Position numbers and translations under genes: made by a program. Below are positions 38,201 through 50,355 of a stretch of 64,000 nucleotides of DNA, one piece after another; positions within the stretch are counted from its first letter, which is position 1; each line of letters opens with the position of its first letter. Origin of the DNA: Lineus longissimus (taxonomy: Eukaryota > Nemertea > Pilidiophora > Heteronemertea > Lineidae). Under the pieces are notes generated by a model. That model was given only the letters and a program-made list of their open reading frames with translations. It was not told the origin of the DNA and searched no databases. The stretch lies in contig NC_088308.1 of NCBI RefSeq assembly GCF_910592395.1, positions 5,471,001 to 5,535,000 on the forward strand, written 5' to 3'.

Positions 38201-41200
38201 GCCCAAACTTTTCTTTGTTCAGGTATGTGCTTTGTTAGATATCACCAGATCTCCAGTTGATGACTTTATAGTTAGGATGATACATAAATCTTGCTTGAAG
38301 GTCACAGAATATAAGTTGGGGTAGTGAGTTCTTGTAAAAAATTATCAGTTTATCCATTCTCAAGTTGTCTCACTTAGCTCCTTTTTCTAATGTCTTGCTC
38401 TTTTACTTCCAGTTCTGCCAAGGCCAGGAGATTGCACTGAGTCAGGTCGTCACTGATGGTGTCGTTTGTGATAGTTCAAGTGATGGCCCAACACGCATCC
38501 CATCGGAAGCCGACTTCATGGTCAGCCTTGCTACAGTCCCTGGTGAGTTGAGGCAGACCTGCCAGGCTAGTGACCACCTAATGTCAGGGAGACTTCAGTC
38601 ACAAGAAGTAAAAGACACTTGAGTGTTGCTGAAGTTTGCACTTTTGAAATTGCAATCAGTTTTGGTTGAGAAGTAAATATAAGTACAATATTGGTAAAAA
38701 CCTTTTACTCTTGTGTTCCAGGGGAGCTTTCACCAGGCAACTCTAAGGTTATCTCGCCCTATGTACTAGCCCTGTCCGAGACACTGACCAACAACTATGC
38801 AGACGCGGACCTTCTTCGAATGATGACCTACGTCAATTATGCAATAATGAAGGAGAACGAATGCATGGATTCCAAGAATGAACAGATGGAGTTGGAAATT
38901 CCTCAGATCATGACCACGCTGACAAAAGACTTGTACTTTCCACCACAGCCTCTGACTGTCCCCGGCCCTGCTCCTGCCTCTGTGGCAGTCTGTGTTGAGT
39001 GTGACATGGATAGGTTAGAAACTGAGCTGTAGAAGAGTACCATGAAAACACTATTCAAGGGCACCCTTTAGACTCATGACAATACGTGTATGTCCTTCAT
39101 TTCGGAGGTGATCTGAAAGTGTGCGCATATTGACAATGGAGGGTATGAACTTGGAAACCTTTGTAGAGAAGTGGTCCTTCTGACCATGATGCTGTCGTGA
39201 ACAAAGAATTGTTTCTTTGAATCGCTTTATGTAGTTAATCTATGATATGTAGTGGAGTGAATCTCAAATGTCCCCTCTGTTTATCTTATTTATATCTAGT
39301 TTATAAAGCTTCTGTTTAATCTTCACATATCTACACCATTTATCCTTACAATACTCCCCAAAGTGATGTCAACCTAAGTTCTGTTCAAAGGCTAGTGTGA
39401 TAAACTCTGTATTTTTATGCATGAAACAAAAAACATTCAGCTTATGTAATTTTTTGAGTCATTATTTTAAAAAGTGTTCTAAATAAACTAAATTGTTTTA
39501 TTGTGTTGTTTGCTGTTATTATTGTGTCTGCAATGATGTCTAATCAGTCCCACTGATTGTCTCCCATCTGTTGCAGGTGTCGAAATCTGTGCTTCTCTGA
39601 CATACTTCTTCAATCAAATCCAGTTTGCTCACTTTTCAGTTGAAGAAATGCAAAGATGACCGGTATTTGTTGATTGGGGAGTATGATTTTGTTCTCGTCT
39701 TCTTCGGTTTTGTGTGACGTTTTCCGATTGCTATTTTCCAGCCTCTGTGCCAGAAAAAGATGAGATCGATGCGAAGACAGGCGCTGCAAAGAAGGCAGAT
39801 GGAGATGGTCCAGATAGTGCTCCAGCTGGACAGGTGTCGCAGTTGAGGATCGGAGAGGACCAGGCTGACTCTAACCCTTTCAAGTGAGTTAGAAACGCCA
39901 CACTTTGAATTGGCCAAAAACCAACATTGGGGAATTTCTACCATCTGGTGGTTCAAGTATTGATAGATTACATCTAATAAGAGGAGCTATACAGCCAGAA
40001 AAAACACTGAGAAAATGATTTCGCTTTTTTTTTAAATTTCAGACAACATGTCAGACGTCGTGCAGACTTCAAACATGTCTACAATATGAATAATCCAAAA
40101 CGTGGCCTCGCCGTCGTGATAAGCAACAGGAATTTTGATCCATCCACAGGCATGAGTGAAAGATCGGGGACCGAGATAGATGCTATTGCCCTCCAGTCTA
40201 GGTTTCAGGAATTAGGATTTGAAGTTCAGGTTTATAAAGATTTGACGGTTAATCAGATGTTCACACTGATGAAAAAAGGTAATTAATTGTTTGAATATTG
40301 GGCAACATTGCACAGTTATGCGGCTGATTCAGCATTAAACATATGCCCTGTACAAATGTGACTAGTTGAACCTAATCCAATCAATCTGGCTGCTACATAT
40401 AGACTTCCTTTTGACGTGATCTTACTAGTTTACCATGGTTTCTTTGAAGCTTTTAGTCTGCTAGGAACTTCTTTGCCGGGAACAGATCAGAGTTGCCCAG
40501 AGGGCCACATGGCTATGCTCCTGCAACGTTAGCCATGATTGTCAATCCGTCCTATCCATCTAAAATGCCTAACTCTATTCGATATTTTCTTCGCAGCTGC
40601 TGCATATGATCATAGTCAATCGGACTGCTTTGCCTGTGCCATCCTAAGTCATGGTGATAATGGTATCTTATATGGTAAAGATGGCACAATCGAGATAGAT
40701 AGATTAACTTGCCACTTCAAAGGGGACAAGTGCTTGACTTTAGCTGGGAAACCAAAGTTATTCTTTATTCAGGTGAGAATGTAGATAGTAACATACTGTC
40801 ATAAGAGTACCAACAAAATCTATTTGATTTTGTCAACATCAAATTCAACTCTCAGCTGTGACCGAGTTAAAGCATAAGCACTTCAGACCTGTACACATGT
40901 AGGCATCTGTTCAGTTACACAGTGTGTCATATTGATAACTATATAGCTTGATGATTGTGCCAGCCAGACCTCTTCAATGGAAAGAACTCCACAAGTTCAC
41001 ATAGGATTGGCCTATGGATACGCAGCCTATACTCTCCTGCACCTGTCGTCTGTTTTCAAGTCCTTTTTCATGAAAGACAAATTTTCTGTTACAAGTACAT
41101 TTCTTTGTATCGAAGCATCTTAAATTGTGTATGTGATATTTTCTTGATATCTTTCAGGCATGTCGTGGTAGTTCATTAGATCATGGTACCACCGTCACAG

Positions 41201-41741
41201 ATGCCGCCGGTGATCAAGAGCGTATACCCGCTGAAGCAGATTTCTTAATGGCATACTCTGTAGTTCCAGGTAAACTCCTCTTCTTAATTGGTTTATGCCT
41301 TCACTTCGACAGGATACTAGACACAAAATAATAAGGGCGATGGTTAGTTAGTCAGTATCAATAGCAACTACAAGTTAAACGTGAAAGTTTTCATAACCTT
41401 CGGACATGTTTGTCTTAAGTACAGGAGCATAATTCTATGAAAAATGATACTTTTAGTTACACGTATATATTTTAGTAACAATTCATGGTCTTTCAGGTTA
41501 CTTTTCGTGGAGAAATTCTGCGCGTGGTTCATGGTTCGTCCAAGCCCTAAATCAAGTCCTACAGGAGCACGGCACAGATCTAGACATGCTCACGATGATG
41601 ACGAGAGTCAACATGAAAGTCGCCTACGAGTTCGAGTCGAATGCTGCCAAAGAGTACATGAATAGAAAGAAGCAGATCCCATGTATTGTTAGCATGTTGA
41701 CAAAGGATTTGTACTTCACTCCAAAGAAGTATCAGCAATAG
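32297..41741 (+). CDS. Executioner caspase (caspase-3/7-like)
   Basis: Cysteine protease cleaving after Asp during apoptosis. Coding exons 39742-39883, 40043-40278, 40597-40772, 41158-41269 and 41497-41741 encode the whole catalytic unit: the S1 Arg in [11 protein letters not shown], catalytic His in LSHGDNG, catalytic Cys in IQACRG, the second S1 Arg in [11 protein letters not shown], and the C-terminal [11 protein letters not shown] possible linker cleavage site is TVTD. Exon 39742 starts with two bases of a split codon, so an upstream start exon is needed. The best candidate is 32297-32327 ([10 protein letters not shown], strong GTAAGT donor, matching phase), which gives 313 residues with a short prodomain, close to human CASP7 (303). 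That intron of about 7.4 kb would contain the other caspase gene. The body of the gene is near certain; the first exon has perhaps even odds. PolyA candidates are at 43092 and 43791. Confidence 0.85.
32640..36550. other. Intronic or intergenic sequence, no exon seen
   Basis: AT-rich, with many TACATGTA-type words and a (GAAAGT)n run at about 33536-33560. No frame with protein-like composition or splice context on either strand. The 5' noncoding exon of the upstream caspase may lie here. Confidence 0.5.
36584..39032 (+). CDS. Caspase-family protein with altered S1 pocket
   Basis: Five coding exons, 36584-36651, 37088-37773, 38047-38222, 38413-38542 and 38722-39032, join in frame to 456 residues. 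An acceptor at 36550 precedes the ATG, so a 5' UTR intron exists. An acidic start is followed by six cysteines in [14 protein letters not shown], then Lys/Arg-rich and long Glu/Pro-rich segments before the caspase fold (about residue 175 on). Catalytic His (ILGHGGN) and Cys (FVQFCQG in place of QACRG) are kept. Both arginines that bind P1 Asp are gone: RSGTD is replaced by VCTDHLVEA and SWRNS by SPGNS. The C-terminal [10 protein letters not shown] is normal for the family. Exon borders and phases after the prodomain match the downstream caspase, indicating tandem duplication. AATAAA is at 39482. It may be a protease of changed specificity or a pseudo-caspase regulator. Confidence 0.88.
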
Positions 41742-44700
41742 TCATACTGATACAATGTGATAAGACCATATGATTTTGATTTTTTGTTTGCTGCTCTACA
41801 TTGTCCGAAGAAATTAGCATGAACCAATGTTATCCCTGCGGGCAGTGGTGTCACAAATTGTTAACTTTGTCATGAGGAAATAGATACTTCTCTAGAATTG
41901 CATCAAGTGCTTTTGGATATTTCGTAATCAAAAAGTCGGTCTAAATTGCTAAGAGTGGCGAGCAAATGATAAAACGCATGGCCTGAAACTCTCCAGTTGT
42001 ATAGCAACATTAATATAAAAACCAAGTTCTATGCATACCAATTGTATTTTATATGAGGTTTGTCCTTTACCCATTCAAGGTCATTGCTGTCCACATATCC
42101 CAGTTGTACTCATTGATACTTTGTTGATATAAGATTATGCTTGTGTGTACCAATATATCCTGATAGGGGACGTCATCCGGGGTTCCATTTTGGACGTCAC
42201 TTGACCCTACTGATCTCACTTTAAAGTGTGCCGCGTGTGAATAATATCTTTGTTGACGTCACCAACCTCCAAAACTGCATTGTTTTGCCGACAACAAAGT
42301 TCACAATGTGGGCCAGTAGCGTTAATGTGACGTCAGAATGGTGTCTTTTTGTGATGACGTCATCCGTAAGTCGTCTATTGAAAACGAGGTAGTTGAATGC
42401 GAGATGACCTTATCATTCTTCAGCAACTGTCCAATGCCATGTTGCCTCCTTCGATGAGGGTGATAATTGCTTAGTCTTCCTCAAAGACGCACAACCTATT
42501 TCATCTTGCCTTCAATTTTGTTTATACTTGTCATTTTGTTTAACTGATGTATGCGTGACAAACCAATCCATGTCCATCCACGAAACTTGGTACCTCTTTT
42601 TATATCGATGTCTTAAATGGTGAAGTGTTGTCCAATGTTTAGCATCTTACAGCAGTTTGTGTTGTATTTCCTCTGTAGGCCTAATAGAAGCTTCCATTTC
42701 TTTTGTTCTTAGGTTGAACGTGTGTGGGTAAACTACTTAAAAGAAGGTCCCATTACACTTTATTTTAATTTGGGCAATGTGCTTTGAAGTGTAGAAGATC
42801 TGCTTGTCTCAAGGAGGAAGTCAGAAGTCAGCAGAGTTCATACGGCAAGTGAAAAGGTTCAATAACACAAAATTCATCACAACTCTTCCTTGGAGAATGA
42901 CATGGTGTCATTTTGGCAGTCAAGTTTAAATGTGCTTTATGTCTAAACTATGCCATCATGAAGTGTAATCTAGCCTCTTGTGGTCACCTGTTAGAGAGTT
43001 CATGAAAAACAATGTGAGTTCTGGTATCCTTCTTGTGGTTATCTATTGAGGGGGCAGAGGGAAGTTGATTATGTTCTTGTTATGTCAGCAAAATAAAAGT
43101 AGTGACTTGTTCCTTGACTTTCAACTTCATAATATGGATAGGCGAAACATGCTCCGATTTGTGGTAATTTGATGCTAATAACATCTGAACTTTGCTCATT
43201 GTTTTATTTTATGCTAAATAGTTCAATAGTTCATTAATTCTTATTGCTAAGCTACAGGCAGTGACTGATCATCTTTTTATATAGCTTATTGTTCCACATA
43301 AGAGTGCGGTCCATCGACCCTCTTGATCTCAGTTGGAAAATTGATTTTGCAAACCAAGTTTAGATTTAAACTGCTTTACCATGTACATGTATCTTAAATT
43401 AGGAATTGCTATGGATCAGTGTACTAGGTCATGCACTTCATGTTGTTGTGGCTTTTAGTATTTATTGTGAACGTTTATGTGCTGTCTATCACTTAGCTTT
43501 GCCCTTGTCAAGATAATGATGGTACTAACTAAGAAGCTAAGAAGTTCTCATGCCCTTGGCATGGTCATGATGTCACCGGTAGGCCCTACTCCTTGGTGAG
43601 TGTACTTGAGTCCAGTCACCGCGAGTCCATTGAGAGGCAGATGGCAATATTGAGACAAATTGTTACTTCATAGCTAAATCCTCATTCTTCTGTCAAAGGC
43701 TGAGGCTGGCGTTTCTTTTAGTGTCTCTGTACATGTACATGTACTGAAATTATGAAAGGACTCTAGTTAATTATAAAGTGTAATTATTGTAATAAAGATA
43801 TCAAGAATTGTACATTAACTGATGTCATGTGTTTTCTATATTTGAGCAGTGTCTCTATTTGGTTTCTTTTTTGGTGGAGTGACAGTGTTGGCTAAGTTAA
43901 ACTATTCTCTCAGTAAACAGAACTGAAAACACTAGCACTTTAGTTGATGCACTCACTATAAAGGCAAATTTCTCTGCGAGTCCATTCCCACTAATCAAGC
44001 TGCCCAAATTAAAAACGGATATACTGTTGTGCTTCATTCATGACGGGGAGTTGCAAAATGAACCCTCTTCCAATACTGTTTATAACCCCAATTTTATCAT
44101 TAACTTTCCTTTTCTGGAATGACTGATTGGCCATTCTGTATGGCATTTGGGTGGAGAAGCTTTATTACACCAATTTATGAACTATATTAGTTGAACTACT
44201 TGGAATGTTTACCCTATCATACCAAGGCAACTCTGGAAAGAAATTTCTTTGGAATTTGTGACAAAACGGAAGGTCAGAAATTGCAGTGTTCAAGACAGTG
44301 TCTTGCTGTAGAGCAGCTCATTTATATAAACCCTGCATATCGGACTCTCATAAACCAGATACTCTCATATAGTGAACGTCCTCAAGTTCCAAGTGGCGTG
44401 TATAACGGATTTCGTGTAAAGGGACGAAACCTCCAGATCCATTTGAGTTCAATATGTGCCAAATAGTACTTGTACTGTCTGTAGAGGGAATGATTTCCCT
44501 GTTAACTAGCTGTTACCAATAGACTCAAGCAGCCATCGGTGTAAACCTCCATGAATATGCACTGAACCTGCCACCAATAGTAAAGACAAGAGGTGAGTCC
44601 CAAAAACTCCTACTTTTATCAAAGGACATAAACATGTATTGTACACTTCTAAGACGAAAATCATGTTAGGTAGATTTTCTTAACATTTTTAGTCCAGCGC

Positions 44701-45250
44701 TGTCAAATATTTGACCTGAACCTTGGCTCAACTTTCACCCTGTTTTCCTAAAAAAAACATCTGAGGTGTCAAGTGTGCCTGTAATACGTGCAATAAATGT
44801 CAAAAAGAGGTGCTATTATGACCCAAGGAGTTCAAAGACAAGTTCAACAAGGCTTAATCAATGGAGTAGAAGAGTTAATGGATTGCTTTATGGTGTTATT
44901 CTTTGTGTACATTTTAGATCTCTAGTCCATTGAAGTAACTTTCTTCAAGGAATAAGGAAAACGTCAGATCCTTTTAAGTTCACAATGGGGGATATAATAT
45001 CTTTCACTTCTCATTTCACTCAAGCTGGTGGTCAGCAATAGACACTGATTATGTCACAGCATAATCCATTTGTCAATATTGTTGTTTTGGTCCATTCTTG
45101 CATTTGTCTGACGTTGACAGGAGGACAACCCATCTAACAAAGAAACTACCGGTACACATAAATGGAGATCTTTTGATGAAGTTGGAAGGAATGGGGAACA
45201 ACCATTGAGGCAACATATTATGGTCTGTAACATGCAACAGTCAAGGTCTC
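41742..45250. other. Caspase 3' UTR and gene-free sequence
   Basis: PolyA signals at 43092 and 43791 suggest a 3' UTR of up to 2 kb. The 91-codon frame at 44191-44466 has no splice context or family pattern and is not called as a gene. Confidence 0.5.
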
Positions 45251-45259
45251 AACCTGGAA

Positions 45260-45980
45260 GATGTGCTCGCTAATGAAAGTCAGTTCGTCCATAACTGAAC
45301 TTATGTCACAACCAGGAGGACACCTTTTACAAACTGAGGTGTCCGTCCTACAGGGTGTGCTCCTTGCTGAGCTGTCCAAATTGCTTTTTACACTCACTGC
45401 CTCTGCACTGAGGACATCCTCCCTTATGAATAGATATTTCTGCCTTGAGAACCTCTTCTAACGCCCATGTCCCCAATTCTGGTACTAATAAAGGACACCC
45501 TCTCATAAGACCACATTGTCCGAACATCTGAGAGCACAACTCTACCATGAGAACCACACACTTTCAAAAGACGACCAAAGCTTGTACCTAATTTTGAGAG
45601 GATGTCCCTGGAGGACACAGAGCCCTGCTGTTTAATCGAAAACCATCAAAGAGGGATAAGGTGAGCTCTATATTTCTGACACCACACATTTTGCTCTGCC
45701 AGGACGACAAGTGATCTGACAGCTACTGACAAATCTTTTTGCAAAATTCTGAGTTGATGTCCCTAGCCTGATGATGTTGGTTATCCTCTCTGATTGATAA
45801 TTTCGGAATGGATGTCTCCATCAAGAAGACACTAACTATGAAAAAAGCAAGTCTTAAATTCTGAATGGACACCTTTCTCAGGAGGACATCCTCTGTTGAT
45901 CACTGCAGTTCTTGTTTCAAGTCCTCAATGGGTGTCTCAGCCAGGAGGTCACTCTCTCTGATGAACATGTTGTCTTCTCT
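45260..45980. repeat. Decayed minisatellite, about 55-62 bp units
   Basis: Phrases of the form TTCTGAATGGACACC ... AGGAGGACATCCTCT recur with heavy divergence, with starts near 45748, 45804, 45859 and 45921, and looser copies back to 45300. This explains the several short spurious frames here. Confidence 0.45.
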
Positions 45981-47860
45981 ATGTGAGAGAAAGGTGCCAA
46001 AAGACAGCAAATCAAGACATCACAAAAGATAGGTCAAATATCACTTCGACAAGGGCAGATATTTCAAGATTCAGTGTGACAGAATTTAAGCAAATACTGC
46101 AAAGCATTATTGACAGCTATAACTGACTTAGGAAGGAAGGTGATCAACTGAAAAGATTTAATCCTTTCGAAAGTGCTTCCCTGAGGGGAAACATGAAAGA
46201 AATCTCAAGACAGACCTATGGTGGGGTACTATTTTGTTTATTTGGCAAAGTTGTATTCTTTTGTGCATTTTCTCCCTATCTTAACAATGCCTCAGAGAAT
46301 TTGAAAAGGAATCATTAAATTTGAGTCCAGCGGTTAGTTTTTCTTGTCTCAGGGGTCCTGAATTTAAACATAAGGGTGACTGAGGTTTCAAGTGGTTTAG
46401 GAATGGACAAGATTTTGTGCATGAAAAGAAACTAAAAATCAAAGAAGACAAGAAACTGTTTATCGTCTGACATTTTGATTTTGATGCACATCCAGAGAAT
46501 TTAAAAGGGCAAGAGTTCAGGATGGTTATCATGTCTAATCTTGAACGAAGATTATTTTGAGTACATCATCAGGCCAGGAACAAAGAGAAAAACGTTTGAA
46601 AGGATCTCATAGAATTTAAAAGCACATAAAAAGCTCCTATATTAGCAATGTCTTATAACCTCCATGTGAAAGACCAGTTCACCAATATTTGGCAAAAAAA
46701 CAATGAATACTAGCAGGCCATGTGTAACTTTTAAGAGACCATAGCAAAGAGTGAATCAACTCAATTACAAGTGTATTAACATCCCCAGGGTTACAAGCAA
46801 CTGATAAAGACCATAAAATGCATTTCACATGTTTTACCCTCTTGACTCACAAATACCCCAAAGATGATCCTAGTTGTCAATAAGTGTTGACCGTTAGGGT
46901 TCATGGATAAGAGGTATACATACATGTTTGACCCCCAGAAAGGGCACTCAAACATGTTTCAAACTCTTGAACCGCAAATAGCCCCCAAAATGGTTCCAGT
47001 AGATAGGACCCATGTTTATCAAAGAGCAGTAAAAGCTCCTGTTGTTAATGATGTCCGGACTGCCACCTAGGGATGCAAAATAAAAGTAACTGACCCCTCT
47101 CTTGCTGACCCTCGTGTACTTATATATACATAGGGCATCGCAACATCTGGTTTTAGGTTGGTTTACTGGAGGAACATTCAGGTCCAGGAAATGGTGCCGT
47201 CACCTGCCCTCAGATATTAGACATCCTGGGCAGCCCACTGCGTCATCCTTATTTTGTCTCCTTATGGGAAAGGAACGAGTCTGGAGTGTATCAGATATGA
47301 ACACATCCTCTACAGGAAAACTGGCACCACTAAATCAAAGACAAGGGGTCTTCGTTGATGCTGAAGAAATTTCTGATGCAGCGACAGTAGGTATGTTGCC
47401 ACCTTTCCAAAGACCAGTTGGGTTGGGGATTCACAAGACAGTCACCCGTTAGGTTCTCCTGCAGATGCAGAACATTCTCATTCAAGTGATAGGGACTATC
47501 AATCACTTGGTATCCTCAGTGGTCTTCCTTGCCGAGGGGAAAGACAGCGCAGGTTAGCACCAGGATTCCCGGACTCCTCAGAAATTCCTTCAGCCAATCA
47601 GATAGACTTGGGGGGAGGGGGGGGGGGGAGGAGATTGCGATTAAAGATGCCCTCGGTCACGAAAACCTCAACCTCTTTTCAGGCTAGCCAACATCAAGGG
47701 TCCTTTGTGAATTTGGCTCCGACAGAGTGACTGGTATATTGTTCATCTAAATGTAAGAATTTACCGAGTACGACTCTGTTACCTTAGCTGAACAATATCC
47801 CCAGTTTTGAAAAAGATACCAATATGTCTTAGCCAACAAGTGAGTCTTCTTTTTTTGTTG
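45981..47860. other. Gene-free sequence
   Basis: No exon supported. It contains a G-rich run at about 47610-47632 (four or more G tracts, mostly uninterrupted) that could form a quadruplex. Confidence 0.4.
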
Positions 47861-47906
47861 TTTATTTTACACTTTTTTTCACTGTACAGTTATAAACCAT
47901 CTTAAA

Positions 47907-49048
<1,142 letters not shown>

Positions 49049-49242
49049 ACTGAAAGCATAAGAAAAGAATGTCAAGTTACTTGACCTCTTAAAAGATCAC
49101 ACTACAAGATTTCACCACAGTCAAAGCCATAGCAGACACAGGTGTGACAAACAGCTGAAGAGCTCTTATTATCTCAACATCACTCTCCTGGAATGCCACC
49201 CCCTATCAGACCTTACTTTTAACCAACAGAATATAACTAAAT

Positions 49243-49315
49243 AAGTATCTCAGAATAGACCAATCAGTCATGGACATCAGCCTGGGGCGGTAAATGAACA
49301 TCATCATTGATACTT
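49243..49315 (-). ncRNA. Box C/D snoRNA candidate 1, 5' UTR intron of RPS14
   Basis: Minus strand: 7-bp terminal stem AAGUAUC/GAUACUU, C box AUGAUGA (49307-49301), the same UUUACCGCCCCAGG guide with D' CUGA, and D box CUGA (49253-49250). It is nearly identical to the copy at 48703-48771. It lies about 195 nt upstream of the RPS14 coding start, so it is within the inferred first intron. Confidence 0.83.
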
Positions 49316-50355
49316 CTTAGGTTATGGTCCGGCCAGGACTAGGCTATAAGTGACATCCCTGCACTGCAACTGTCCTACCACTCATTGACTCAATGCCAGT
49401 GCCTGGCCCTGGTAAGTGGTAGTGATATCATGATGCATCACTTCTTGAAGTCTCTTCTCAAGTCTAACGTCCATGGATATGTACCATCACAGACAATCGA
49501 GGCATGACTCCCATGATGAGTGTCTTTTCATTCATTCAGTTTTCATCCATTTATTGACGGTTGTTCCGACGTCCCAGAAGAATGTCACCCTGGGCTGGGG
49601 ATGTCACATCACCCACAACGCACAACCTGCTTTTCGACTCCCTCTCCCAAATTCAATTGGTGTGGACTGGAAGTCTGGATGCATAACCTCTCCAATATTA
49701 CCAGTGAACATGGCGTACGACCCACAACCATTTCTCCAATGAACACCACAATGTCATGATGTACACGAATGTACAGGGCGAGATAGGAAAATAGATCATT
49801 TCTGTGTACCTAGTTCACCGAGTCGGTGAACTGGCTTTCAATAACATTTACTACTATTTTCTTCCATTTTACTATTCTACGTATATTTTTCTGTCTTTTC
49901 ATTAATTACTTTTCTCAAAACTACAACTAATTTAGCAGATGTTGAGGGATTTGAAAGGATGTTCACGCACCTGCCGCAATCAAAATATGGCAATGGTTTC
50001 AAGAGACCGGAACCGGAAACCGTTCGGCGAATCGCAAGATTCCGAACTCGATTCGGCTGCTAGCGAAAATAGCCGAGCACATTTGTTATTGTTTTGCTGA
50101 AGGCATGTAGGTCAGAACTCCCCAAATTAATCTCTATTTTGATAAATCTACGACTACTACTAAACAAAAAATGTGTGAGATCAATAGATGAACTATTCAT
50201 AAGTCACCCTAACTCGAACCAAACGATCAGAACTGTGAATTTCAGCCAAGTTTCCATCCGATTTGGAGCCCTGATTCGACGGCGAGTCTGGTCCTCGACT
50301 TGGACCACTCGATCAGCTGTCTTTGTTCCATTTCGCCTCGGATAATTTGGAGGAA
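49316..50355. promoter_or_regulatory. Divergent region between RPS14 (-) and ZSWIM8 (+)
   Basis: The RPS14 first exon and the ZSWIM8 5' UTR are expected here. A 10-bp perfect hairpin, AGTTCACCGA and its complement around a single G, lies at about 49811-49831. The GC-richer block 49950-50060 is the likeliest start-site zone for RPS14. No other exon is seen. Confidence 0.45.

Noticed and set aside
39655-39662. Alternative start ATGACCG immediately upstream of caspase exon 39742
   Set aside because: The phase fits, but the donor GTATTT is weak. It was kept only as an alternative to the exon at 32297.
44191-44466. 91-codon frame
   Set aside because: Ordinary chance composition in a gene-free region, with no neighbouring exon or recognisable motif.
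47600-47640. G-rich run as a regulatory quadruplex
   Set aside because: It is mostly an uninterrupted G homopolymer in gene-free DNA, with nothing nearby to suggest a function.
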